This document shows positions 31,785-41,472 of a stretch of 46,922 bases of DNA, in pieces. Source of the DNA: an uncultured Eubacteriales bacterium (GTDB taxonomy: Bacteria; Bacillota; Clostridia; Oscillospirales; CAG-272). The notes under the pieces were generated by a model. It searched no databases. It worked only from the letters and a program-made list of their open reading frames with translations, and was not told the DNA's origin. Every line of letters begins with the position of its first letter. Position 1 is the stretch's first letter. The position numbers and the translations under genes are program-made. The stretch lies in assembly GCA_905201895.1 (NCBI GenBank), contig CAJKPX010000015.1, forward strand, positions 1 through 46,922, given 5' to 3'.

Positions 31785-32660
31785 TTATTTTTTGAAGTAT
31801 TCAGATGGGGAGGTCCCCATATACCTGCGAAAGAGTCTTGAAAAATAACAGTAATCGTAAAATCCAACGATCGCAGACAGCTCCTGAAGCGGTCTTGGCT
31901 TTTCTTGATAAAGCTCGGTTGCCCGTGTGATACGATACTGCGCCAAATAATGCAAAAAGGTTGTAGCAAAATTCTTTTTAAATTGATAACAAAACGAAGG
32001 AACCGACATATAGAGAGTGCTTGCGATATCGGCGGTGGAAATGCTTTCGGTATAATGCGCGGAAAGGTATCTTGATACTTCAGTCATAAAACGCACGTTA
32101 CCGTGATTGGCATTTTCTGCTTCAGTCGGGTGGTAATGCTCGAAAAAAAGCTCTGCCAAAAGTCTGTACACCGCAGAAGCAAGATAACATTCGCTTGCCT
32201 CATCTTTTTTAGAGAAAACATCCGAGATGGTTTCAATGATCGACCATATACCCGGTTGCCGCTCTTTATCATAAAATTCGTCAAAGCATTTTTTTCCCTC
32301 ATTCAGGCTATTTTTTTCGTGAAGGAGAACCGAATCATGAAAATCAAGCCATTTTTTGAGAAGAAAGGTGATACAAATATATTCGGTCTCCTCTCCGGTA
32401 GCACTCCAAATACCGGAATGCAGGCGAAAAGGATTTATGAGAATTACCTCACCCGCCCCGAGGGAATACCGACGGTCGTCCACGGTGATCTGCACCGTTC
32501 CCTTTTTTACCGCAAGAATCTCTATCGACTCATGAAAATGATGATGAAAGGCAAGCTTTGGACCGGTGGAGGGCGCGCATGAACCATCGTAGCGAAAGAC
32601 CTCGCAGTTGAGATTCATGGTTACCTTTGAATAGTCTTGCTGATCGGAAAAATAATACAT
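31785..32660 (-). CDS. AraC-family transcription regulator
   Basis: 291 residues. A cupin-like N-terminal sensor (FHHHFHESIEILAVKKG, SLGAGEVILINPFRLHSG) is followed by the double helix-turn-helix of the AraC family (ISTADIASTLYMSVPSFCYQ and LQELSAIVGFYDYCYFSRLF, ending GTSPSEYFKK). Such regulators usually sense a sugar and activate adjacent carbohydrate genes. It is divergent from the GH39-like glycosidase gene, whose promoter has a poor -35, so activation of that gene is likely. Its own promoter is consensus-like (32692-32720). Confidence 0.85.
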   Translation of the reverse strand: MYYFSDQQDYSKVTMNLNCEVFRYDGSCAPSTGPKLAFHHHFHESIEILAVKKGTVQITVDDRRYSLGAGEVILINPFRLHSGIWSATGEETEYICITFLLKKWLDFHDSVLLHEKNSLNEGKKCFDEFYDKERQPGIWSIIETISDVFSKKDEASECYLASAVYRLLAELFFEHYHPTEAENANHGNVRFMTEVSRYLSAHYTESISTADIASTLYMSVPSFCYQFKKNFATTFLHYLAQYRITRATELYQEKPRPLQELSAIVGFYDYCYFSRLFRRYMGTSPSEYFKK

Positions 32661-32691
32661 CCCTTCCCTCCTTTATTGAGAATCCTCCCAC

Positions 32692-32720
32692 AGTATATCG
32701 CATTTTTTGATTTTCGTCAA
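32692..32720 (-). promoter_or_regulatory. Promoter of the AraC-type gene
   Basis: On the minus strand TTGACG (32720-32715), 17-bp spacer, TATACT (32697-32692). On the other strand, the glycosidase gene has TATAAT at 32796-32801 without a recognisable -35, as expected for an activated promoter. Confidence 0.7.
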
Positions 32721-32836
32721 TGCTTTTGACACTGTTTTTTTATTTTTGTCCAACATTTTGATAGTTCTATTCTACCGAATATCGTCAGCATGTGTTATAA
32801 TAAAATCACACTGTAAATCCAAAAAGGAGAGTTTTC

Positions 32837-34177
32837 ATGGCAACAATTTCTGTTCGTTTCAATGAAATAAATGGCGTGATCAAGCCAATGCATGCCGTCA
32901 ATAACGGTCCTGTCAGACAATATAAGGTGGATACGGGACGAGACGATAATTTTGAGACCTATCGCGCGGCGCGCATCCCCTACGCACGTACACACGACGC
33001 ATCCTTCTACTCTCTTTACGGAGGGGAGCATACCGTGGATATTCAGGCGATCTTTCCGAATTTCAACGCCAATCCCTATGACCCGACCTCCTACGACTTC
33101 CAGCTGACCGACGAATATCTGCAAAATATCAAGGATGCGGGAACAGAGATCTTTTACCGCTTGGGAACCAAGATCGAGCATTGGAGAAAAAAATACGGGA
33201 CGATAGTGCCGGCGGACTTTCACAAGTGGGCAGTGATCTGTGAGCACATCATTCGCCACTATAACGAGGGATGGGCAAATGGGTTTCATCACAATATTAT
33301 CTATTGGGAAATATGGAACGAGCCCGACGGTGTCAAAGCCAATGGAGATCAGCCCAACTGGAGCGGAACCCCTCAACAGTTCTATGATCTTTATATAGAA
33401 GCCGCAACACACCTGAAAAGATGCTTCCCCGATATCAAGGTTGGAGGTCCCGGTGTATCAAGCCTTCGTCGGTTGGAATGGACGGAAGGATTTCTTTCCG
33501 CATTGACAAGCAACGGCAGGCGAGTCCCCCTCGACTTTTTTTCGTGGCATTATTACGGCATTGAGATTGAGAAAAACGTCAGTCGCGTCAAGATCGCCCG
33601 TGAGCTTCTCGACCGTTACGGCTATACGGAAACCGAAAGCATCCTTGACGAATGGAACTACGTGGAGGGTTGGAGTGATCTTTGGACAAGCAGTATTCTT
33701 GCCATGATCGGCATGCGTGGCGCGGCATACTGCGCGGCAAATATGCTCGGTTGTCAGAACAGTGGGGTGAATATGCTGATGTATTATGACGCAAGACCCT
33801 GCACGATGAACGGAATGTTTGATTATTACACGTTTCGACCTCTGAAGGGCTACTATCCTTTTTATATGTACTCGGAGCTTTATGAATTAAAAAACAGCTG
33901 CAAATGTAACGTAGACGATGAAAATATCTACTGCGTAGCAGCTTCGAATGAGAATGCCTCTGCCGTTATGGTCGTCCACTACTCGCCGGAGAAGAACGTG
34001 CCCGAAAAAACAGTTGCTATGCATTTCGAGGACGAAGACGCAAACGGCGAATGGCAGGTATATTTTCTGGATGAGACGAGAACGATGGAGGAGTCACACG
34101 TCACCGTTCAGAATGGGAAGGCTTTCTTTACAATGCCGGAAAATTCTGTTATGCTGATAAAAAAGGTTGATCCATAA
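32837..34177 (+). CDS. GH39-like glycoside hydrolase (beta-xylosidase-like)
   Basis: 446 residues, without a signal peptide, so intracellular. A TIM-barrel clan A enzyme is indicated by IYWEIWNEPDG (acid/base Glu in N-E-P, about 160) and SILDEWNYVEG (candidate nucleophile Glu, about 270), with FFSWHYYG between them. A C-terminal beta domain follows from about 370. GH39 enzymes release xylose or related sugars from oligosaccharides with retention. The closest call is GH39, but related clan A families (GH30, GH51) share these motifs. Paired with the divergent AraC regulator. GGAG precedes ATG 32837. Confidence 0.7.
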   Translation: MATISVRFNEINGVIKPMHAVNNGPVRQYKVDTGRDDNFETYRAARIPYARTHDASFYSLYGGEHTVDIQAIFPNFNANPYDPTSYDFQLTDEYLQNIKDAGTEIFYRLGTKIEHWRKKYGTIVPADFHKWAVICEHIIRHYNEGWANGFHHNIIYWEIWNEPDGVKANGDQPNWSGTPQQFYDLYIEAATHLKRCFPDIKVGGPGVSSLRRLEWTEGFLSALTSNGRRVPLDFFSWHYYGIEIEKNVSRVKIARELLDRYGYTETESILDEWNYVEGWSDLWTSSILAMIGMRGAAYCAANMLGCQNSGVNMLMYYDARPCTMNGMFDYYTFRPLKGYYPFYMYSELYELKNSCKCNVDDENIYCVAASNENASAVMVVHYSPEKNVPEKTVAMHFEDEDANGEWQVYFLDETRTMEESHVTVQNGKAFFTMPENSVMLIKKVDP

Positions 34178-34187
34178 ATATAAAATG

Positions 34188-34228
34188 GGGGGTGAGTCAA
34201 ACGCAAAAAATGCATTTGACTCACCCCC
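34188..34228. terminator. Bidirectional terminator between glycosidase and ppdK
   Basis: GGGGGTGAGTCAAA (34188-34201) and TTTGACTCACCCCC (34215-34228), a 14-bp stem followed by a T-run on the plus strand. It ends the glycosidase gene and lies 36 bp beyond the ppdK stop. Confidence 0.85.
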
Positions 34229-34263
34229 TTTTATTGACTGTTAGGATCTGTCAAGTATCCGAA

Positions 34264-36888
34264 TTAGCCCTTGAGAGCTGCCTGAGCTGCAGCGAGGCGA
34301 GCGATCGGAACACGGAAGGGCGAGCAGGATACGTAATCCAGGCCGATCGCGTGGCAGAACTCAACGGACGTGGGGTCACCGCCGTGCTCACCGCAGATAC
34401 CAACGTGCAGATTCTTGTTAACAGGTCTGCCAAGGGTAACTGCCATGTTCATCAGCTTACCAACACCGGTCTGGTCGAGCTTTGCGAAGGGATCGTTCTC
34501 GAAGATCTTTGCATCGTAGTATGCGCCGAGGAACTTACCTGCGTCGTCACGGGAGAAGCCGTAGGTCATCTGGGTGAGGTCGTTGGTACCGAAGCAGAAG
34601 AAGTCTGCGTTTGCAGCGATCTCATCTGCGGTCAGGCACGCACGAGGAATCTCGATCATCGTACCAACCTCATAGTCGAGCTCTACGCCTGCAGCAGCGA
34701 TCTCAGCATCAGCGGTTGCAACCACAACGCTCTTCACGTACTTGAGCTCCTTCACGTCGCCAACCAGCGGGATCATGATCTCGGGCTTAACGTTCCAGTC
34801 AGCGTGAGCCTTCTTTACGTTGATCGCAGCGCGGATCACAGCGGTGGTCTGCATCTTTGCGATCTCGGGATAGGTGACTGCCAGACGGCATCCACGGTGA
34901 CCCATCATGGGGTTGAACTCATGGAGAGATGCGATGATCGTCTTAATCTGCTCAACCGTCTTGCCCTGTGCTGCTGCGAGAGCTGCGATGTCCTCCTCGG
35001 TGGTGGGAACGAACTCGTGGAGAGGCGGGTCAAGGAAACGGATGCAAACGGGGTTGCCCTCGAGAGCCTCATAGAGCTTCTCGAAGTCGCCCTGCTGGTA
35101 AGGCAGGATCTTAGCAAGAGCTGCTTCTCTCTCTGCTGCGGTGTCGGAGCAAATCATTTCGCGGAATGCAGCGATTCTGTCTGCCTCGAAGAACATGTGC
35201 TCGGTACGGCACAGACCGATACCCTCAGCACCCAGCTCGCGAGCCTTTGCAGCATCCTTGGGAGTGTCGGCATTGGTGCGAACCTTGAGCACTCTGTACT
35301 TGTCAGCCCACTCCATGATTCTGCCGAACTCGCCTGCAATGGTAGCGTCAACGGTGGGAATGATACCGTCGTAGATGTTACCGTTGGAGCCGTCGATCGA
35401 GATATAGTCACCCTCGTGGTAGGTCTTGCCTGCCAGAGTGAACTGCTTGTTCTCCTCATCCATAGCGATATCGCCACATCCGGATACACAGCAGGTACCC
35501 ATTCCGCGAGCAACAACGGCTGCGTGAGAGGTCATACCGCCACGAACAGTCAGGATACCCTGGGATGCCTTCATACCGGTGATATCCTCGGGAGAGGTCT
35601 CAAGACGAACAAGCACAACCTTCTTGCCGGCTGCCTTCCATGCCTCTGCATCCTCAGCGGTGAACACAATCTGTCCGCAAGCTGCACCGGGAGATGCGCC
35701 CAGACCCTTACCAACGGGGTTAGCCGCCTTGAGAGCCTTTGCGTCAAACTGCGGGTGAAGCAGCGTGTCGAGGTTTCTGGGGTCGATCATGAGAACTGCC
35801 TTCTTCTCGTCGATCATGCCCTCGTCAACGAGGTCGCAAGCAATCTTCAGAGCTGCCTGTGCGGTTCTCTTACCGTTACGGGTCTGGAGCATGTAGAGCT
35901 TCTTGTTCTCAACGGTGAACTCCATATCCTGCATGTCGCGGTAGTGGTCCTCAAGGATTGCGCAAACCTTCTGGAACTGTGCAAATGCCTCGGGGAACTT
36001 CTCTGCCATCTGTGCGATGGGCATAGGCGTACGAACACCTGCAACAACGTCCTCACCCTGTGCGTTCACAAGGAACTCACCCATGAGCTTCTTCTCGCCG
36101 GTTGCGGGATCGCGAGTGAATGCAACACCGGTGCCGCAGTCGTCACCCATGTTACCGAATGCCATTGCCTGTACGTTAACAGCGGTACCCCAAGAATAGG
36201 GAATATCGTTGTCACGTCTGTAAACGTTTGCGCGGGGGTTGTCCCAAGAACGGAACACTGCCTTTACTGCGCCGATGAGCTGCTCCTTAGGATCGGAGGG
36301 GAAATCAGAGCCGATCTTTGCCTTGTACTCAGCCTTGAACTGCTCTGCGAGCTCCTTGAGATCCTCAGCGGTGAGGTCAACGTCATAAACAACGCCCTTC
36401 ACCTTCTTCATCTCGTCGATGAGCTCCTCAAAATACTTCTTTCCAACTTCCATAACGACGTCGGAATACATCTGGATAAATCTTCTGTAGCAGTCGTAAG
36501 CCCAACGTGCATTGCCGGACTTCTTTGCCATAACCTCAACAACCTGCTCATTCAGACCGAGGTTGAGGATGGTATCCATCATACCGGGCATGGATGCACG
36601 AGCACCGGAACGAACCGAAACGAGAAGCGGATTCTCGAGATCGCCGAACTTCTTGCCGGTAACCTCCTCCATCTTCACGATATACTCCATGATCTCTGCC
36701 ATGATGCCATCGTTGATCTGCTTGCCGTCCTCGTAATACTGCGTGCACGCCTCGGTGGAAATCGTGAAGCCCTGAGGAACAGGGAGTCCGATCTTGGTCA
36801 TTTCAGCAAGGTTTGCACCCTTACCGCCGAGCAGCTCACGCATGGATGCGTCGCCTTCGGAAAACAGATAGCAATACTTCTTTGCCAT
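34264..36888 (-). CDS. ppdK: Pyruvate, phosphate dikinase
   Basis: 874 residues, the normal length. The N-terminal ATP-grasp domain opens LLGGKGANLAEM and contains SVRSGARASMPGMMDTILNLG. The phosphohistidine domain has TSHAAVVARGMGTCC with the catalytic His near 454. The C-terminal PEP/pyruvate barrel ends with GLDYVSCSPFRVPIARLAA, carrying the catalytic Cys. The enzyme interconverts pyruvate, ATP and phosphate with PEP, AMP and pyrophosphate in the cytoplasm, and in anaerobic Firmicutes often works in the glycolytic direction. ATG 36888 has GGAGG 9 bp upstream. TATAAT on the minus strand at 36989-36984 is a likely -10 with a weak -35. Confidence 0.97.
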   Translation of the reverse strand: MAKKYCYLFSEGDASMRELLGGKGANLAEMTKIGLPVPQGFTISTEACTQYYEDGKQINDGIMAEIMEYIVKMEEVTGKKFGDLENPLLVSVRSGARASMPGMMDTILNLGLNEQVVEVMAKKSGNARWAYDCYRRFIQMYSDVVMEVGKKYFEELIDEMKKVKGVVYDVDLTAEDLKELAEQFKAEYKAKIGSDFPSDPKEQLIGAVKAVFRSWDNPRANVYRRDNDIPYSWGTAVNVQAMAFGNMGDDCGTGVAFTRDPATGEKKLMGEFLVNAQGEDVVAGVRTPMPIAQMAEKFPEAFAQFQKVCAILEDHYRDMQDMEFTVENKKLYMLQTRNGKRTAQAALKIACDLVDEGMIDEKKAVLMIDPRNLDTLLHPQFDAKALKAANPVGKGLGASPGAACGQIVFTAEDAEAWKAAGKKVVLVRLETSPEDITGMKASQGILTVRGGMTSHAAVVARGMGTCCVSGCGDIAMDEENKQFTLAGKTYHEGDYISIDGSNGNIYDGIIPTVDATIAGEFGRIMEWADKYRVLKVRTNADTPKDAAKARELGAEGIGLCRTEHMFFEADRIAAFREMICSDTAAEREAALAKILPYQQGDFEKLYEALEGNPVCIRFLDPPLHEFVPTTEEDIAALAAAQGKTVEQIKTIIASLHEFNPMMGHRGCRLAVTYPEIAKMQTTAVIRAAINVKKAHADWNVKPEIMIPLVGDVKELKYVKSVVVATADAEIAAAGVELDYEVGTMIEIPRACLTADEIAANADFFCFGTNDLTQMTYGFSRDDAGKFLGAYYDAKIFENDPFAKLDQTGVGKLMNMAVTLGRPVNKNLHVGICGEHGGDPTSVEFCHAIGLDYVSCSPFRVPIARLAAAQAALKG

Positions 36889-37085
36889 GTTTGGTAATCC
36901 TCCATATATGAATATATTTTTGACGATTGGATTGTGGCACAACAAAAAGCCGTAAATTGCCCTTGTGCACCACAGTACAGGTTATTATACCACATTTTTT
37001 TCCATTTTTCCATACTTTTTCTCATATAAACCCAAAATCACTTTGTAAACATTTTATGAACGACAGACAAAAATGTGAAATCGGT

Positions 37086-37114
37086 TTGACATTCGGGGCA
37101 ATTTATTGTATAAT
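37086..37114 (+). promoter_or_regulatory. Promoter of pth-mfd
   Basis: TTGACA (37086-37091), 17-bp spacer, TATAAT (37109-37114): exact consensus, 76 bp before the pth start codon. The gap 36889-37190 otherwise holds only the divergent ppdK promoter region. Confidence 0.9.
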
Positions 37115-37190
37115 ATGGTAGTTACATTTCAAAAGCGGTCGGTCCCTCGGATCGGGCGCATTTTGCGTTGCATGGAAGCGAGGAGAAAGA

Positions 37191-37835
37191 ATGGCAGATA
37201 TTTTTGACCTGTTCCGTAAAATTGAAAAGAAAGAGCCCGTGTCCGCCGAGCCGATCTCGTGGCTGATCGTGGGGCTTGGAAACCCGGGTGAAAAATACCG
37301 CCTCACGCGCCATAATGCGGGATTTCTGACGATCGACTCGATCGCGGAGAGATGCGGTGCACGCATCGACCGTCTCCGCTTCCACGCCCTCTGCGGTGAG
37401 GCAACCGTGAGCGGCCATCGCGTGCTGCTCATGAAGCCGCAAACGCTGATGAACGCCTCGGGTACAGCGGTACAGGAGGCGGCAGCATTCTATAAAATCG
37501 CGCCCGATCACATTCTCGTCATTTCGGACGATATCGCGCAGGAGCCCGGCAGGATGCGCATGCGCCAAAAGGGTAGCGCAGGCGGACAAAAGGGTCTGGG
37601 CGACATCATCCGCTGCATGGGAACCGACGTTTTCCCACGTCTGCGCATGGGTGTGGGGGCTAAACCGCACCCCGACTTTGATCTTGCCGATTGGGTGCTC
37701 TCCAATTTTTCCCCCGCCGAGCTGGACCTGCTCCGCGCAACCTTTGACACGGCATGGAGCGGCATTGGTAAGCTGCTCTCGGGTGACCCCGACGGCGCCG
37801 TGCAGATCTGCAACTCCTACAAGCCACAGGTATAA
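37191..37835 (+). CDS. pth: Peptidyl-tRNA hydrolase
   Basis: 214 residues. After a 23-residue N-terminal extension, the family motifs appear: LIVGLGNPGEKYRLTRHNAG (catalytic His in R-H-N), MKPQTLMNASG, ISDDIAQEPGRMRMRQKGSA and GGQKGLGDII. The enzyme frees tRNA from peptidyl-tRNAs that drop off ribosomes. The active-site Asp that usually reads HDDLDLP is here SDDIAQEP, a mild variant. mfd follows after 5 bp, the usual pth-mfd order in Firmicutes. GGAG lies 8 bp before ATG 37191. Confidence 0.95.
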   Translation: MADIFDLFRKIEKKEPVSAEPISWLIVGLGNPGEKYRLTRHNAGFLTIDSIAERCGARIDRLRFHALCGEATVSGHRVLLMKPQTLMNASGTAVQEAAAFYKIAPDHILVISDDIAQEPGRMRMRQKGSAGGQKGLGDIIRCMGTDVFPRLRMGVGAKPHPDFDLADWVLSNFSPAELDLLRATFDTAWSGIGKLLSGDPDGAVQICNSYKPQV

Positions 37836-37840
37836 AATTT

Positions 37841-40800
37841 ATGAGTATTCTGACAGATGCGATCCGTCGCGACACCGAATATCAGCAGCTCCTGCACGTG
37901 CTCGAGCGCGATTTTCGTCTCAGTCCCCTGCCGATCCTTGCCTCGGGACTTTGTGACGGTGCCGCCGACGCCTTTCTCGTCTCGCTCCTGACCGACTCTG
38001 CGCCCTATCGGGGAGGTGCTGCCCTGCTCCTCTGCCCCGAGGAAAAGGATTGTATCCGTGTCTCGGGGATGCTGGAGCGATATGGCATCCGCGCCGCCTT
38101 CTTCATGGCGCGCGACCTCACCTTTTATAACATCACCGCCTCCCATGAGTATGAGCATGAGAGGCTTCGCGTGTTGTCGGGGCTGCTCGGCGGCAGCTAT
38201 GACGTTGTGATTACCACGCCCGACGCGGCACTCGGCTACACCGTCCCCCCCGACGCGCTCGCCAAGAACACAATCCGCGTGAGCGAGATCGACGTGCTCG
38301 ACACCAAGGTGTTTGCAAGACGTCTGACCGATGCGGGCTACGTGCGAGTGGACCTCGTGGACAGTCCCGGACAGTTTGCGCTCCGCGGCGGCATCGTGGA
38401 CATCTACCCTCCCTACGGATGCTTTTCCGATCTTGACGGCGGCGAAAAGCGCGGCGCACATGCGCTCCGCATTGAGCTTTTCGGCGACGAGATCGACCGC
38501 ATGGGGCTCTTTGATCCCGAAACCCAACGCATGACCGAAAACATCACCGAGGCGGCGTTTCCGCCTGCCCGTGAGCTGCTCCCCGACCGCGATGGGCTTG
38601 AAAAGCTGAAAAAAGCGGTCTCGGCACAGTTCCGTGCTGCGAGCGACGAGCGCGTTTGCGACGAGCTGCTCCGCGAATGTGCGGCGGTCGACCGTGCACT
38701 CGGCGGCGAGGGCGAGATCGGATTTCTCGACAAATATATCACCTTGATCTATCCCGAGCGCGCCTCCCTGCTCGATTATTTTGGCGGCAAGCGCCTTGTT
38801 CTGATGCGCGGAACCAACGCCATCGAGGATCGGCTCAAGGCAGCGCAATGGCATCTCGATCAAACCGTGGTCGAGCTGCTCGAGGGCGGCACGCTGGCGC
38901 CAAAATACGCCGAATATGCCAAGCCTGATTCGGCACTCCGCCTCTTTCTGGGGCAGAACGTCACGCTTCACCTCGATTCGATCGCCTATAACGTCACCGA
39001 TCAGCATCTGGCGGGTCTGTTCGGCTTCCGCACACGGCAAACGGTTTGCTACTGCGACAACGAGGTGCTCTTTCTCGAGGACCTCGATCAATACACGCGC
39101 GGCGGCTACCGCTGCATCGTACTCACCGAAAATGAGCCCGAGGCAGAGCGCACACGCACGCTTCTACGCGAGCGCGGCTTCGTGGTATGTGACGAGCCGA
39201 CCTCGGTTGCCGAGCTCGACCGCGGATGTGTCACGGTTCTCTGCCGCGATGCCCTCCCCGGCTTTGAGCTGATCGTTTCCAAGATCGCTGTGCTCTCACT
39301 TCTTCCCGACGCGCGCGTTGGCGGGCTTTCGCTCTCGGCACGCTCACCACTGCGTAAAAAGAAAGCAAAATCCAAGAGCATCCTCTCCTATGCCGAGCTC
39401 GACGTTGGCGATTTCGTAGTTCACGAAACCTACGGTATCGGTCAGTATACCGGCATCGAAACCCTGACCTGCGACGGCGTAACGCGCGACTATATCGGCA
39501 TCCGCTATGCGGGCAGCGACAAGCTCTTCCTGCCTGTGGAAAAGCTCGACAAGGTTTCCAAATATATCGGTGCTCATTCGGACGACGGCATGGTGAAGCT
39601 CTCCAAAATGGGGAGCGACTCCTGGAAGAAATCGAAGGCGCGCGCAAAGGGCGCGGCAAAGGATATGGCAAAGGAGCTCATCAAGCTCTATGCCGAGCGC
39701 ATGCGCCGCCCGGGTCACGCCTTCCCCGCAGATGACAACTACCAAAAAGCCTTTGAGGAGGCTTTTGAATACGAGGAGACCGATAGCCAGTTGACCGCGA
39801 TCGACGAGATCAAAAAGGATATGATGCAAGCAGTCCCGATGGATCGCTTGCTTTGTGGCGACGTGGGCTACGGCAAGACCGAGGTGGCTCTCCGCGCCGC
39901 ATACAAGGCAGTACTCGGCGGTAAGCAGGTGGCGATCCTGGTCCCCACCACCCTCCTCGCCCTCCAGCACTATCAGACCATCGTGAGCCGCATGCGTGCC
40001 TTTGCGGTCAACGTGGATATGCTCTCGCGATTCCGCACGTCAAAGCAGCAAGCAAAAACCCTGCGCCGTCTGGCACGCGGTGAGGTCGACGTGATCGTTG
40101 GCACGCACCGCCTGCTCTCCAAGGACGTAGCCTTCCACGATCTGGGGCTTCTGATCGTCGACGAGGAGCAGCGCTTCGGCGTGGCACAAAAGGAAAAGCT
40201 CAAGCAGCTCTCCGAGGGCGTTGACGTGCTCTCTCTCTCGGCAACTCCCATCCCGCGCACGCTCAACATGGCAATGGGCGGCATCCGCGACATTTCCATT
40301 CTTGATGACGCCCCCCTCAACCGCCTCCCGATCCAGACCTACGTGCTCGAGGAGGACGGACTCATCGTGGAGGAGGCGATCCGACGCGAGCTGCGCCGAG
40401 GAGGTCAGGTATTCTATCTGCACAACTCGGTGGAAACGATCAACACGCTCGCCGCAAAGGTCTCCGCCGCGATCCCCGAGGCTCGCGTGACGGTTGCGCA
40501 TGGCAAAATGGATAAGGATGAGCTGGAGCGCATCTGGGAGCAGATGCTCGCGGGCGAGATCGACATTCTGGTCTGCACCACCATCATCGAAACAGGTGTG
40601 GATATCCCGAACGCCAACACCCTGATCGTCTCAAACGCGCACAAGCTCGGGCTCTCCCAGCTTCATCAGATTCGCGGACGCATCGGTCGCTCCTCGCGCC
40701 GCGCCTACGCCTACTTTACCTTTCCCGCCTTCCGCGCCATCTCCGAGGTGGCACAAAAGCGGTTGGAGGCGGTGCGTGAATACGCCGAATTCGGTGCGGG

Positions 40801-41398
40801 CTTCAAGATCGCGTTGCGCGACATGGAGCTTCGCGGTGCGGGCAATCTGCTCGGTGCCGAGCAGCACGGACACCTCGACGCCATCGGCTACGATCTCTAT
40901 ATCAAGCTGCTCAATCAGGCGGTGCTTGAGGAAAAGGGCGTGGTAGCAGAGCCCGAGGTCGAATGCACGGTTTCGCTCAATTTCGACGCCTTCCTGCCCG
41001 AGAAATACGTCCCCTTCCCCGCACAGCGCATGGCGCTCTACAAAAAGATTGCTCTGATTTCAAGCATGGACGATCTCTCCGACGTGACCGACGAGCTGGT
41101 TGACCGCTTCGGTGAGCCGCCGCTCCCTGCGCGCAATCTTCTGCAGATCGCTCTGATCCATTCGCTCGCCGTTCGCTGCGGAATGACCGCTCTCCGACAG
41201 GACGGCACAGAGGTCCACATCTATCCGCGCGCGCTCGATCTTGACGTTTGGATGCAGCTCTCGGATCAGTTTGGCAGGCTTCGCGTGCTCATGTCGGGGG
41301 ACCCCCACGTTTGCCTGCGTCTGCAAAAGGGCGACGACGCGCTCGCACTCATTCACAAAATGTTTGAAAAATATATAGAAATCCGCAATCAAAAATGA
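37841..41398 (+). CDS. mfd: Transcription-repair coupling factor
   Basis: 1185 residues. Domains in order: a UvrB-like N-terminal region, the CarD-like RNA-polymerase-interacting domain (VGDFVVHETYGIGQYTGIET, about 524), the RecG-like translocase with Walker A LLCGDVGYGKTEVALRAA (about 670), the DEEQ box (IVDEEQRFGV, about 773), motif VI (QIRGRIGRSSRRAYAY), and the C-terminal TRCF domain. Mfd removes stalled RNA polymerase from lesions and recruits UvrA. ATG 37841 lies 5 bp after pth with no clear ribosome binding site, so translation is probably coupled. Confidence 0.96.
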   Translation: MSILTDAIRRDTEYQQLLHVLERDFRLSPLPILASGLCDGAADAFLVSLLTDSAPYRGGAALLLCPEEKDCIRVSGMLERYGIRAAFFMARDLTFYNITASHEYEHERLRVLSGLLGGSYDVVITTPDAALGYTVPPDALAKNTIRVSEIDVLDTKVFARRLTDAGYVRVDLVDSPGQFALRGGIVDIYPPYGCFSDLDGGEKRGAHALRIELFGDEIDRMGLFDPETQRMTENITEAAFPPARELLPDRDGLEKLKKAVSAQFRAASDERVCDELLRECAAVDRALGGEGEIGFLDKYITLIYPERASLLDYFGGKRLVLMRGTNAIEDRLKAAQWHLDQTVVELLEGGTLAPKYAEYAKPDSALRLFLGQNVTLHLDSIAYNVTDQHLAGLFGFRTRQTVCYCDNEVLFLEDLDQYTRGGYRCIVLTENEPEAERTRTLLRERGFVVCDEPTSVAELDRGCVTVLCRDALPGFELIVSKIAVLSLLPDARVGGLSLSARSPLRKKKAKSKSILSYAELDVGDFVVHETYGIGQYTGIETLTCDGVTRDYIGIRYAGSDKLFLPVEKLDKVSKYIGAHSDDGMVKLSKMGSDSWKKSKARAKGAAKDMAKELIKLYAERMRRPGHAFPADDNYQKAFEEAFEYEETDSQLTAIDEIKKDMMQAVPMDRLLCGDVGYGKTEVALRAAYKAVLGGKQVAILVPTTLLALQHYQTIVSRMRAFAVNVDMLSRFRTSKQQAKTLRRLARGEVDVIVGTHRLLSKDVAFHDLGLLIVDEEQRFGVAQKEKLKQLSEGVDVLSLSATPIPRTLNMAMGGIRDISILDDAPLNRLPIQTYVLEEDGLIVEEAIRRELRRGGQVFYLHNSVETINTLAAKVSAAIPEARVTVAHGKMDKDELERIWEQMLAGEIDILVCTTIIETGVDIPNANTLIVSNAHKLGLSQLHQIRGRIGRSSRRAYAYFTFPAFRAISEVAQKRLEAVREYAEFGAGFKIALRDMELRGAGNLLGAEQHGHLDAIGYDLYIKLLNQAVLEEKGVVAEPEVECTVSLNFDAFLPEKYVPFPAQRMALYKKIALISSMDDLSDVTDELVDRFGEPPLPARNLLQIALIHSLAVRCGMTALRQDGTEVHIYPRALDLDVWMQLSDQFGRLRVLMSGDPHVCLRLQKGDDALALIHKMFEKYIEIRNQK

Positions 41399-41472
41399 TA
41401 GATAAATCCATATCTCTCCACTAAAATATAGGTATCTATTGATTCTGACTGCAAAAAGAAAGGAATCCTCGC

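Noticed and set aside
34192..36897. Plus-strand open frame of about 900 codons
   Set aside because: It lies antisense to ppdK, whose full-length product and catalytic motifs are unmistakable; the frame is a codon-usage shadow rich in Leu, Cys and His.
37817..39091. Minus-strand open frame of about 420 codons opposite mfd
   Set aside because: Shadow of mfd, whose domains are continuous across it.
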